Source of the DNA: Linepithema humile
Taxonomy: Eukaryota; Arthropoda; Insecta; Hymenoptera; Formicidae
DNA: 64,000 nt
Assembly: GCF_040581485.1 (NCBI RefSeq)
Contig: NC_090131.1
Location: forward strand, 4,030,001-4,094,000
Direction of reading: 5' to 3'
This document shows positions 39,348 to 51,649 of this stretch, in pieces. The first letter of the stretch is position 1. The number at the start of each line of letters is the position of its first letter. The notes beneath the pieces were generated by a model. That model made no database searches. It was given only the letters and a program-made list of their open reading frames with translations, and had not been told where the DNA came from. Both the position numbers and the translations under genes were made by a program.

Positions 39348-40428
39348 GCATTGCAATTATTATCGCACCGCATTGTGATTCTTATCGCCTTTTTTCTATT
39401 AATATTTTTTTAATTCGATTTTTGGATGAATGTTTTATGAAAATGATATATAATACTTGCATGACTTATTTACTAAAAAGTTGTGCACATACGTTGTTCA
39501 TGGAATTATTGTAACATACATTTATAATTCTTAAAAAACTAATAATCGACAAAATAATTTCTTACAACATTTACACAATTGAATATATTTATTACTATAC
39601 GATCTAAATAGAGCGTAGTTTTTCTATAAATCGATTTGTGTAATACGTATCTCATGATGCTAGACAATAAATATTCTTTTGCATCACGGTACAATGGCAG
39701 GTTAATAATGTTAATAGTGTTAATTTTTAATATAACCCTGAACATTTTGCCAGAGATCTACGCTAATTTGTAAAAATTACTAGATGTATCAAGAGAGCTC
39801 CGTTCGAGCTTTATTATCAACTTGAAGATCTATACATAAGTACTACAAGGCACTGATTGTAAACAGAGGTACTAACATAAGTACTATTAATCCTGATGTC
39901 TCACTCTAATTCATGATTGCATTTTTATTCTCTATTTGAAGAACTGTGTAAATAAAATTTGTGTCTTTAACAGAGTTATATTTTAAATATCGCTAAATTC
40001 ACGATAAGTACTTTAATATTTTGTATATTTTAAACATATGCAAGCTTCACGAGTGTCATATTTTTAGAAATTTTAGGCAATATCTTAAAGTGAAATATAT
40101 TGAGATATATTGAAGATATATATGTAGATATAGATCTTCAAGTTTTTCCGAAACTTCGTCAAAATAAAAAACGAAATAAGTAACTGTTTGGTTACCTTTA
40201 CGAGATCCGCGTCATACGAATAAATTACTGTACAATAAATTTCTAATAGATAATGCATATAAATAAACAAAATCGAGCAATATCGTACATTACCTATCAC
40301 AAAAGTTCTGGAAATTTTATATTGAATTAATCCTATCTAGATTGTTTCTTTGACAATGCCAATAGCAAACCAGAACAATACTTCGTTTAGATTAAGCTGG
40401 AACTGCACAACTTTCCAGTAAGTAAAAT

Positions 40429-40456
40429 TGTTAGCAGATTGACACTATTGCTAACA
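40429..40456. repeat. Small stem-loop repeat, copy 1
   Basis: TGTTAGCA (40,429-40,436) pairs perfectly with TGCTAACA (40,449-40,456) around a 12-base loop. A related, larger copy occurs at 61,940-62,004 and shares TGTTAGCAGATT and ATTGCTAACATTT. This suggests a dispersed short element. Confidence 0.5.
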
Positions 40457-41180
40457 TTTGGTCCTGAATTTGAATCCGCGATGCAGACAATATGTGTACG
40501 CCTATCAGGCAATGTTCTCTCTCTTTTTAAATAGTTATCTTTCAATTTTAATTTTTTCTGCCGCTTTTATATTTTCTTACAATTTTTATATTCCGATTCT
40601 TCCTTCTCTTTATTAATATATTAATATCATCCAAGCAAGATATATAAAACTGCTACCCGAGTTATGCAGCTCTTAAACGACACGTAAATAAAGAAGACCG
40701 TTTTCAATGCGTCTTAGCACCACTCGTCTGGAAACGCTATTGACATTGTTAAGAGGGCAAAGCCGTTTTTATTTCGCAAATTATTTGATCAATTCACTAT
40801 AAAATTGCAAAAACTGCTTTCTATGCTTCAGCGATTGTTTCTTCAAATATTTGTGCATTTGTGATATACAATTCAAGTTGAAAACCGATCAGAACGTTTT
40901 AACATACCTGAGACATTCGCTTCATAAAAATATTATCTCTTCATTATAATACCCTGACTATATTTCTATATTTCTCTCGTTATTAACAATCAGATCTATT
41001 TACAAGAACAGTATTGAAAATAGATATCTTTCATATACATTGAGCTATATTTGCGTGTTATTTTGTTTGTTTGTTTGTTAAAAGAGCTAAGGAAGCAAGT
41101 TTAACGTAAGGAATGACGATAAGCGGAAACATAAACAACCAATTTAATAAAATTGATTAATTAAATGAAATAAAGATATA

Positions 41181-44100
41181 TTACGATTGTTCCGACGAGT
41201 TTGTTCGGCTCGGAATGATGCTGCTCTTTTTACGAACTTTCTCATTTAACGGTATAGATTCTTGCATAGATGGAGGATATTTTTGATCAGGATAGTTCCA
41301 CGCTTGTATATCTGCTGTACCGAAAATCTGATAGGCAATATACGTGCTGCAGGACACACAGGCAGTGACCGCAAATACTTTTCTCCACGCGTCGAGAGAT
41401 TGCTATTAAAAATATTATATCACTTTAAACTCTTAATTTTAGTTCAAAAGAAATCATTTTTTGTTAAACAAAGAACATTTTTAATATTTAATGTTTGTTT
41501 AACGGATATGAATAGACAAAACTAAAATAAGAAAGTATTTCTAATACTTACGCTTTCCTGTGTGAGCAGACCAGCTGCTATAGGCGATAGGAAACTGGCG
41601 GTCATATGAATTGTTTGTGCAAATGCCAACACCGGTCCTGAAAATAAAATATCGATTCGTAAAAGTATCGGAAAACTGTTAAGGAAACAATATGATCGCG
41701 AAAATACTCACCGGCAAAATTAGGTGCGATATCAACGATATTAGCCATTGCACCCGCGTAACCAGCTGTTATAAGAGTAACAGCTATGAACCATATAATT
41801 AAAGCGATAATAATATCGCAGCCTAAGTATCCAATTAAAACTACGAGAATTCCAGGAACCACTTGAGCTATGAGGAAAAAAAAAATGTGATGCAATTTCC
41901 AAGTATTTCAGGAAAACGATAAATGTGAACTTACATAACGCGGTGAATATCTTGCGCACAGTGAGTAAAGTCAAAATTTTCCGAGTAACTAGGAGATCTG
42001 CCACGTAGCAAAACACAACGGAACTTAAGTAGCTGCAGATAAATGGCGCACCGGACAGAATACCGTTCTGAAAACAAGAATAAATTTATTATTTCCAGCA
42101 GTAGATTAAAAAAAAAAAAGTTAAAATAGACATATATTCCTGACGCAAATAGATACGCACTGCCTGTATACTGAATCCTAAAACCGTCTTCATGTACATC
42201 GGACCGGGAATGATAAAGACATAGTGTACCCATATTCTTCCGAAGGTCGTGATACCGATAGCCCAAGCCGGCAAGGAAGTAAGTATAGATTTCCAAGGAA
42301 CAGGCAGGTCCTACAAATACGTTTATTTTAGCGCGCATCCCGTGCGAATGTCGGTTTAATCGCCGAAATGGCAGATGCACATCGCTCTACCTCATTCGCG
42401 CCGATAACTTGGTTCCTAACACCTTCCTGAATGTAACGGAGCTCCAGCTTGGATATTCTGGGATGCGAGGCGGGAGTATCGAAGGCGCAGAAGTACCAGA
42501 AGACGCACCAAATGAGGCCGATGCTGCCACTGGTGTAGAACACGGCACGCCATCCGAAATGGGCGATGATGAACGCGCACAGTGGGTAAGTCAATCCGAT
42601 GCCGATGCTGAACCCTGAATATAGACAACCTAGATGTTAGGAGTAGCTCACCCTACGACCCGGAAGGAAGCTGAAACATGATGCTTGGCCTTCGTCTTGC
42701 TTTGTTACGACTCATGCGTGATGATGATCGCTCCTTGATCGCGGCGTACGTATCTCACCCTGTAAAGCGATTCAAGTAGAGACTTAGTGCGCGAGGACGA
42801 GGATAGAATACGATGGAGCTGTTAATAGTGGGACAATGAAACTTCTATGTCTGTAAAAATAATAAGAGCATGAACTCTCGTTCTACCTGCAAAATGAGTA
42901 CTCACTCTTCTTACACAGAGAGATCGGAATCGTGAGATAAGTGCGCAGCAATGAAAAGTTAATAAACCAACGTATATACACGTGTGAGTTGAAAAAAGTC
43001 ACCTTTTTTCAGCAGCTTTTTTGTCGCCGTAGCACGCAGAGAGTAGGAGTATAATTTTTAGTCGATAGAAGAAGTACTTTTAATATTAAGAAGCTCGTGC
43101 ACATTGCGTTCATGCGTATTAAATTACATTTGTTCAACGAATATCAATCAATAAGCATGTAACATCATTTATGGACGCAGCCTCGTGTTAGCAGCGAGAA
43201 TTCCAGTAGTTTAAATTTATCGGTTATCGATAAGCGAAAAGAGAAACACGCCGTATCGCAAGTGTGTGAAACGAAATTTCTGGTCCATCTCTGGAAAAGT
43301 TTGAGTGAGAAGGACGATTAGATTAACTTGTATTACAGACAAGTGGATGTCGAAAGACAGAACTGATGCATAGACATAAGAGAGACAAATATATACAATG
43401 TACATGTTCGACGAGCCCGGCTGATTCTACCAGCTGGAAGTATACTCGGCCTTTCTCATGCTGTTGAGCGGTCGCTGTTGAGTATACCCCTCGGTCCGGC
43501 GAATGCAACCTCGTAGAGATGAACTGTACGGGATCACGAACAACTGATAATTCGCGCAGATCGGTGTGCGGCGTTTACTGAGAGTAACTATATTCGCATT
43601 TTAACAAGAAATTATTTTCTTGCTCCGGAATTTTGACTGAAACAATAATATAATGTTTAGATCTACTGGTTATCGTCAGTTAATTGCTTCTCATTCGAAC
43701 TTCCGTATTCCATTCTGAAAGAAGCGTGCATTAGTATTCACGAGAACACAATCGAGAGGAGTAATGTGACTTTTATTTTGCGGCGTTATATTTGTGATGC
43801 AATATGACGGTACGCATTGACCTAATTATAAATCGAATATATCGAAGTTTCACTGTAACACACGAAAATCTATTAACGACCGGAATTTTCTTAACGTACC
43901 TTGAAAGGAAGACATGAAACGTGAACGTTCCACAGGTGGAATCCAGTGTCCAATTACAGCATACATCGCGGGCCACGTGAGTCCCTATTTTCATAAAGAA
44001 AGATAAAAGTAAATCACGAAAATTTGTCATTGCTATCTCGAATAATACAAAAGCTCAAACAGTGATTAAAAGACAGCTAAAAGACATTTTAAAAATTGGT

Positions 44101-45986
44101 ATATATTTCTTTAGCTGTTCCTATAATGCTTCCTAATTATTTATTTTGCGTATAAAATTTTTCAATGTACTACTTTAAAATTATTTAAAGACTCACACTT
44201 GCAACGCCCTGTATACTACGTAATGCTATCATGGCCCCGTAATGCATATCTGCGGCAATCGGCATAAGCAGGCTGCAGAGAGCAGTGACAGCCTGCGATC
44301 CGCCGAATATGGTTTTAGTGCCGAAGTATTGAGTGAGAACACCGCCGAGCATTTGCGAAAGTATATAACACCAGTAAAAAGAACTGAGAATGGCCGATTG
44401 GGTGGCTGAACTCCATTCGAACTCGCCAGCATCCTGTCAATAAGAATTTGTAGTATAGTTTAGGAACGAGATTTCGATTGTTTATTGATCATTTCTTTAA
44501 AAATTATATAGCCGTAAAACAATTTTGCGATTTTATAATTTCTGAGAAAATATAAAGAAGAAGAATGTGCGTGACTTTTAATATACGCCGATTATAATTT
44601 TTATAAATCTCTATTGTTCATTAATTTTTTTAAAATTATTATTATGATGAATTTATCATCATGATCAAATTTTATTCAACTTCATTATTGCTAATATTTT
44701 GCTTTGTGATAGCTAAATTCCATTAAAGTGTACATAAATGAGTACATATTGCAAATAAATAATTTTTTCAATAATTATTTAATGTATTTATGTTTTATTT
44801 TTATATTAATTACTTTTTAGACATATCAAATACATTAATATGCTATGTTCCCCGGCATGATATGTGAATATTTATATATGTATATTTATGTTGGACAATG
44901 CTAATGGTACTCATAACCCATTTATCATACTCAACAGGTTTGGTGACGTTAATCGTGCCAGTCATTATACAACGGAGTAGCTCGACTGAACCGACCTGTG
45001 AGTGAATAAACATGTGGCGCAATATACTGATACATTTCGCAAATCATTTCTGGTATTGATACTATGGAAAAAAACTCGATAGAGGCAACGTAACAAAAAA
45101 ATCATTTTCGATTGACGCAGATTGGGAAGATTTTCCCTTCTCTATTATTTTGAAGATCATACATAACAAAACGGTATATAATAAAAAAAAAATTATATGC
45201 TATGCAATTTATCGCAATATCCGCAACAGCTCACCTCCGGTCTGATTACAGTGGTGTTCTCCGCATGTGACGCATTCGTCATTGTGTAACAGTGAGATGT
45301 TACCACGGCGGTTTCATTGTTCGATGTTGACGGCAACTTCACCATGGCCACCATGGCGATATTAATGTCCGTCCTCATCATGAAAGACACAAGGAATCCA
45401 GAAAATGAGAGCATATACAGCACGACCCGCGCTGGCACCATGTCTGCAATGAGGAAGTCGTTGTTTTATCAAGGACGGCGCAATACTCGACGACTTTGCA
45501 CTATAAAGTCTAATAATTATCAATTCTTTTATGATCTTTTTTTATAAACTATTTTAAGTCATTTTATGAAGAATCACCTCCTAATTTTCGTAAGCTGTAA
45601 GATGGTCGTTCTTTACACACATCAGATTCCTCATATCTGCAAAATAAAATATATTTCAGAATATGTAAAGGTACGCAGAATATAAACCGGCGATGAGATT
45701 TTGCAATTCTCGTCTTACAAACACACAGTAGAATTTTTATAATTTAATATATATAACTTAATTGCTTCATTTATTTCAACTCTAATACTTGCGAGCAAGA
45801 TAAAAAGTAATAATGAGAATTAAAATAAAATTATCATAACATACATAACTAAGCACTTTTTTTTATCTAAAATAAATAAAAGTTATGCACTATTATACAC
45901 AAATGATAATGTAAATATAGAAAGCACAAGTAAAAACACAAGCATGTGTTTAAAAATCTAATCTTTCACCTTTGAGATTCTTCCAT
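41181..45986 (-). CDS. SLC17-type anion transporter (sialin / inorganic phosphate cotransporter-like), 525 aa
   Basis: Minus-strand coding exons: 45970-45986, 45578-45636, 45235-45443, 44197-44433, 43900-43984, 42391-42614, 42161-42310, 41935-42067, 41712-41867, 41552-41637, 41181-41402; 1,578 nt in frame, all GT-AG. Major facilitator, SLC17 branch: RVVLYMLSFSGFLVSF as TM1, NIAMVAMV at its end, a loop with several N-glycosylation sequons (NET, NAS, NTT), EWSSATQSAILSSFYWCY, GLTWPAMYAVIGHWIPPVER (the SLC17 signature), GWRAVFY, SGAPFICSYLSS, and HMTASFLSPIAAGLLT near the last helices. About 12 membrane helices fit. Relatives move organic anions such as sialate, glutamate or urate, coupled to H+ or Na+; substrate cannot be told. 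The C-tail is hydrophilic (ends RTNSSEQS). Start ATG at 45,986 (GGAAAAATGG context) is the first in an exon whose 5' part is untranslated. Which SLC17 subgroup is unresolved. Confidence 0.88.
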
Positions 45987-46071
45987 TTTTCCTGCGGAGG
46001 TACTGATATTTGAACGAGGTACAGAAATGAATCTCTTGTATAGAATGAAAGCACGAAGATCACCTCGGGTT
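45987..46071 (-). other. 5' UTR part of the first coding exon of the SLC17 transporter
   Basis: The exon holding the ATG begins after a good acceptor (cttttacag, minus strand) at 46,071. The 85 bases before the ATG stay open in frame but would need an upstream exon ending in phase 2 to be coding. The simplest reading is 5' untranslated sequence, spliced to one or more upstream exons. Confidence 0.5.
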
Positions 46072-47087
46072 CTGTAAAAGAGAGAATTTAATTTAATAAT
46101 TATTTTACAAAAACGAGCTTCAGCCTGCACGGAGTCATAAACATTAAATAATTTGTACGAACTTCCGTATTGTTGAATATATAATACAATGACAATAACA
46201 TCGTAAGGTATTTGAAAATAGTGGATCGAGGTCATGACTTGTGAGAATGAGATGAAATTCCTACATGAAACTCATATCGACATTCTTGAAGCTCTTCGCG
46301 GAAACCTCCGCAAAAATTTATTTATGAAGTCGACGCATTATCCATTAAGGATACGATAAGAGAGATTAATTTCATCATAAGAAAAAATTGTCTTTAGTAT
46401 TTGTTCATAATTTTTGTCTCTGTTAATTTTCAATTATTAAATGTTTAAAGACTTTGTTTATATTTTTTATTGTCCTAAAATCTTTCATAAATTCGATAAA
46501 GCATCTATGATTGAAGAAAAGTAATTTGGAACATTCTGTAGAAATGCATTGAATATTAAAGATAAGACAGAGGTACATCGGATAATGAAAAGGGATCTCA
46601 TTTAAATCAAACAACGTAATTTTCCACTTTTGAAAATTTATGTGCATATTTCTGGTTCAAATTTTATATTTGCAAAATTTAAATAAAATATTTAACTATG
46701 TAATTTATGTGAAGCACAAGAATAATTAAAATCGTACTTGGAATATTTACAAAAGAAATTTTCGCCATCAAATAAGATTATTATTTATGCATAACGTACG
46801 CAGAATGATGGAGTTTGTCGTAAAATACATATCATAAATAATAATGCAAAAAGAAATTCTACATGAAAAATAATATAACTGAAATAAAGATATGTATAGT
46901 ATTTGAAAATTTATAATGTAATCTGTGTATATAAATTATCTGTATATATAAAGTAAAAATTTTTGTACAAGTTTTATTAAAAAATTATTATTTTATTTTA
47001 GCAATATAGTATTATCACAATTTACATGATTAATTTTATAAAGCACAAGATATTTTAAAAATAAAGAATAAAAAAAATAATTGTTAC

Positions 47088-47223
47088 CACACGGAGAAAA
47101 TTTTATATCAAAAATTACTACGTAAAAAATTATTAAAAAATTTTTTACGTAGTAAAAATTAATAATTTTTACTACGTAAAAATTAATATATAGTATAGTT
47201 AAAATTAATAATTTTTTACGTAG

Positions 47224-47256
<33 letters not shown>

Positions 47257-47277
47257 ATATAAAATTTTCTCCGTGTG
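47088..47277. mobile_element. Fold-back MITE-like element with long terminal inverted repeats
   Basis: The element starts CACACGGAGAAAATTTTATA and ends with the reverse complement, TATAAAATTTTCTCCGTGTG. Inside, the arms continue with four alternating-orientation copies of an ACTACGTAAAAAATTA-type unit, so much of the 190 bp can fold on itself. A (TG)n run of 26 bp sits between the right-hand inner copy and the terminal arm. No coding capacity. I see no clear target-site duplication, so the superfamily cannot be given. Confidence 0.75.
47231..47256. repeat. (TG)n microsatellite inside the MITE-like element
   Basis: Thirteen TG units without interruption. It breaks the symmetry of the right arm, as if it expanded after the element inserted. 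Confidence 0.85.
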
Positions 47278-47884
47278 CATGTAAAGAGTATCGTACAAAA
47301 ATCTGCAACAAAAGAATAATTTTGTAATATTTTGTACAGATAAACTTGTTATTTTAAGTTTTACTATAACATTATGTAAACTTTGTGAATCAGTTTAAAT
47401 ACTGCGACTGCGTATTAGCAAGAAAACGAAAACAGTAACAGTATCCTTTACTTTATTTACATTCAATGTCTCAAGGTAAAATGTTTGAATAACTTGTGAC
47501 TATTTGAATAACATATATTAACCATATAATAATAAATACATACAAAAATTAAGGAATATTACATATCAATAAAGATAATGTACTAAAAAAAGCGTGTTTA
47601 TAGCGAAATTCGTTGATTTGTTAATTACAAAACTCAATAAGCATGACTTTTAGCTTGTAATGCAATGCAAAAATTGCAACATCAATATTATACCTATTTT
47701 TTTTTATTTCTTATAAAAAATTAAAAAACTCCTAAAATATATGCGGCGAGGCATTATATAAAGTTTAAACTAGACTAAAGACTTGTGTGGATAATATAGA
47801 GTATCTCAGAATAATTACTTTGTATAAATTACATAAAGAGATAAACTTTTTAAATAATTACTTCTTAAATAATTTAAATAATTG

Positions 47885-48043
47885 ATGTTTCTCAAACAGA
47901 ATGACTTTCAAATGATTATTTTATGTAAGAATCAAGTTAAATGAACGTGAGAACTCACAAATATGTTACATCAGTGCAACTAATTGAACTTGTTAGCAAC
48001 AGATCTAACAATCTTAACATCCTTCCGATAAAACAATTCTAAA
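47885..48043. repeat. Duplicated noncoding segment, copy A
   Basis: About 159 bp beginning atgtttctcaaacagaatga and ending near aaaacaattctaaa. Copy B lies in the same orientation at 49,011. The copies match over their full length with only scattered substitutions and one 3-base length change. Both contain ttgaacttgttagcaacaga or the one-base variant. Confidence 0.85.
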
Positions 48044-49010
48044 GTTCTAAAATTTATCAACTTTGATAGATTAATGTAATACTCAATGATAATATCTTCA
48101 TTTTCAGAGAGTCACGTTAAGTCACTATCGAAGTGAGATCAATGTGGAGTGATATTCCATTATGATTCCAATTAGCACAATTTGATAAAATGTGATTTGT
48201 TAGCAGTGACAAGAAAATTTAAAAAAAGCAACACTATCTTCATTTTTCATGATTTCGAATGTGGAACGATTCCGACATACCATGACTGATAAACAGTTAG
48301 CAAAGTTTAACGTGTACTTTTGACAAATGAGAAAAATTGCGGCGTCAACATCATATCCGCAAAGTCACTTACGTCAAGAATAAAAAAAGAGAGACACACG
48401 TAAAAGAACTTCGTTAAAATTTCACAAGATTTAACACATTTCGAAGCGTGTGAGAAACGGAATAAATCGCGGTGCAACTAATATGGTTGTTGACGGAACG
48501 AAGTGCCGGCACTGAAAGGCGACCGAACCACGAGACGTTGACTATCTCGAAGATACCCCACCATCGCGCCGGTTTTCGATCGTGCTTTTGATACGAAACG
48601 AAATGCGAAATACAGATGTGGAACATCTATTACGAAGAACATGTGATATAACTGTTGAACATTTTTAATCGATCAATTATTGACGATCATGCATAAAACT
48701 CAAAACATTTAAAATTAATAATCTTCCAAGATAATTACCGCAAAAAAAGAATAACAAGTAAATTATGTGCTTAGTTAAAGTAGAAAAATGACTGCAAATG
48801 AATGATATATGTACGTTAATAACAAAATTATTGCTTATTGCTATTTTGTTAGTGATAGAAATATTAGACATGCTTGATTAACTTCTCAAAAAAAAATATT
48901 AGTAGTATGATAAATGAGCATATGCGATAACAAAGTAATCATCAAAGACGTCATCATTAATACTTATTAACGGAGTCTGTAAGATATACTTAAAAAAAAA
49001 AAAAAAAATT

Positions 49011-49173
49011 ATGTTTCTCAAACAGCATGACTTTCAAATGATTATTTTATGTAAGAATCAGGTTAAATGAACGTGAGAACTCAGAAATGTGTTACATCAG
49101 TTATGCAACTAATTGAACTTGTTAGTAACAGATCCGACAATCTTAACATTCTTCCGATAAAACAATTCTAAAA
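49011..49173. repeat. Duplicated noncoding segment, copy B
   Basis: Direct repeat of the segment at 47,885, about 1.13 kb downstream and preceded by a run of 17 A residues. No coding frame is shared by the copies. A poly-A tract at the 5' side could be a retroposition trace of a minus-strand transcript, or chance. Confidence 0.85.
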
Positions 49174-51580
49174 AATAATTTTGAAAGAGATGCATTCAGA
49201 TCGACGAAAATAAGCAGCAAAAATATGCGAAATTGGCGCATATCATTTTGTAAAAATTCATAATCTATCGAGAATTTTATTTTTCATAATTTGACAGTTT
49301 CTGATCGATGAAATAAATAGTTGACCACTCTACCAAAGATAATGATTAGGGGCAAACTAAAACTGCTAGAATGACAGGTGTATCTAGGAAAACATTAGTC
49401 ATTCATATCTCTCTGACGATACAGACAAGTCTTCGCATGATTTATGATAAGGATTTACACTATTTTTCCTACAGATAGTATGTATGTATATGCAGTTGTC
49501 GATATAAAGTGTATTACACATACTCATAAATTATTTCAAGCGCTTAGAACATTTTGAAGTATATTCTTCGCGATGAGACATACAAACTGTTTCATCGATC
49601 GATATTTTGTCATTATAAAAACACACGATTAATACATATTTTGCTCGATCTTAGTCTCAAGAGTCTCTTAATGTGCGTGTTACTTTATTTACGATATAAG
49701 AATTAGTGAAATATGTATATATTAGTACAATTTTGCGCAATAATTTGGGCCAATTAAGTTTAATGATTTATAGTACTTTCCTCAATTTATCATCAAGTGT
49801 TCAAGAAGAAATTTCTCCGTTCGTATTATTGGGTTTAATTATCAAACAGTTGACCTTATCAACTTTATAATCAAGGCGGGTCATGCAGCTCGACCAATGG
49901 AATTGTAGCTCGAAGCTGGCATGAAAGCGTACGCGGATATAATTGTGTATGCAGCGCATTCATTGTAGTTTCATTTCTAAGAAATAGAATGTTACATACC
50001 ATTGCGTAAGTATAATATTACAATCGCAAATTAAATTCTTCATATCAAGCTGTCAAATAAACGTTTGCCAAATAAAATACAATATAATGTTACACAAAAA
50101 AGATCATATAACGTATATTGTAAATATTTATTTTAACAAATATATATTTATTAACAAAATATATATTATTAACAAATAAAGAAAATGACACGTAATACAG
50201 TGGAAGAAAATGCAGTGACTTAGCAGTTTATCATATTTTTACAACAGCTGTGCAACAGGTATCAAAGCAAATCTTGACCTTTTTGCTTAACAATTTTCTG
50301 ATTACATAACATAATTCAAGGATATTATCTGCAATCGTGACTAAATTGCAAACAAACTCATTTACATACAAGGAAATCATTTGAGATTTTTAAATTGAAT
50401 TTTAATTTATTGTAGATACAAAGATATGGATGTTTTTAATATATGTAATGTGTGTGTCAATACATTAATATGTTGGATCTGGAAATATATTATTTATCTT
50501 TTTAGAAATAATGAGTATTTTTAAAAATTCAGTAATATTTAATCTGTAATCATCTGAATAAATATATGCTTCGCCTGATTATTTATTTCAATCTCATTTA
50601 AAGAAACATTCGTTTTCAATTTATTTTATAAGTACTTTTAATGTTAATAATGTTATTGTTTTTTTTCTAATTTTTTAAAATGTTTCCAAGAATCATAGTA
50701 AATGTTCGCGAAATTTAAATATAGTTCTTATAAGATATTCATCTAATTATATTCAATTTTTTGTAAACTACTATTGCATGCTATTTTATTTATTTGTCTA
50801 TATATTTTTTTAATAAACATTTTTTGTACTTTGAAAGTAGTTTTCCTATAATTAAATAAATATGTCCGATTTTCGTTTGATTATAGAACTAATCATGAAT
50901 AATTCAAATGTATCTACATATTCGTTTAATGACTTATATTGATTTTGATAGAAAATTTTAACATTTGATATTCAAAATTGCAGTTTATTCGATGAATATG
51001 TTAAGTGAAAGCTGTAAAACCATGTTATTCGCAAATGACACTTAATCATCAGAACAACTCTACAATTTTTACACTAATGTCACCTTAGGTCACCTTTGTT
51101 CTCTCTCAAGCTGTTAGATAATCCCAATTTTTATATGCAGAAGACAACAATGGGAGATTCTAACTACACAGAAAATTATTCCAAAGCATTGTTCAAGAAG
51201 AAAAAATTTTGTCAGTCAGTCATTGTAGCAGTGTCGAATACATACAGCAATAAACTTCAAAATATTTGAGAGAAACAAGGACAAATATTTTTTACATGTT
51301 CATCAATCATATTTAATTTTTAATTACGAGTCTAGGAATATGTGTCAATTAAGAAACGTTACAATGTTAGATTGATGCAGTTCGCGAAAAATATAGTTCG
51401 CAAATGACTCTCGAGAAACTATGTTATCGGAGTCAGTCATAGGCACTGCAAACCGTTTAGAGGTTAAACCAACTTTTTGACCTCCTTATTGTGAGAAGCA
51501 CCACATGGTCTATCGGCTGTTTTTAAGAGTGACAAGTCACAAGAATCGCGCAAATTAAAGGACAGACGAGCGGGACTTAC

Positions 51581-51649
51581 CTTCGTGCCGTTTCTGCGTC
51601 CAGCGAACACTTCGTGAAGTGTGAACGTTCTCTTGCGCGGCATTTTCAT
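51581..51649 (-). other. Candidate first exon (upstream of the SLC17 transporter)
   Basis: Minus strand: ATG at 51,649 (and a second ATG at 51,643) opens 23 codons, MKMPRKRTFTLHEVFAGRR then NGTK, ending exactly at a consensus donor gtaagt. It lies at the edge of a CpG-rich block (51,580-52,020), as a promoter-proximal exon would. Spliced to the acceptor at 46,071 it would run in frame only to a stop four codons on (...NPR stop), so it would be a leader with a short upstream ORF. It may instead belong to another transcript. Confidence 0.35.

Larger units (their letters stand above)
37053..41180. other. Intergenic region between the Lys/Glu-rich gene and the SLC17 transporter
   Basis: Head of the Lys/Glu-rich gene and tail of the transporter face this 4.1-kb stretch. 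It is AT-rich, with no open frame that reads like a protein and no splice-bounded exon. It contains the inverted-arm element at 38,912-39,347 and the small stem at 40,429-40,456. Nothing else was recognised. Confidence 0.6.
46072..51580. other. Noncoding stretch upstream of the SLC17 transporter
   Basis: Very AT-rich, no supported exon. It is probably 5' intron and/or intergenic DNA of the transporter. A moderately GC-richer patch at about 48,380-48,620 could hold a noncoding first exon or promoter on the minus strand. The MITE-like element at 47,088-47,277 and the duplicated segment at 47,885 / 49,011 lie inside. Confidence 0.45.

Noticed and set aside
43217..43508. Minus-strand frames in the 1.3-kb intron of the SLC17 gene
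   Set aside because: The flanking exons (43,900 and 42,614) join in phase and give a continuous transporter sequence, so no exon is missing here.
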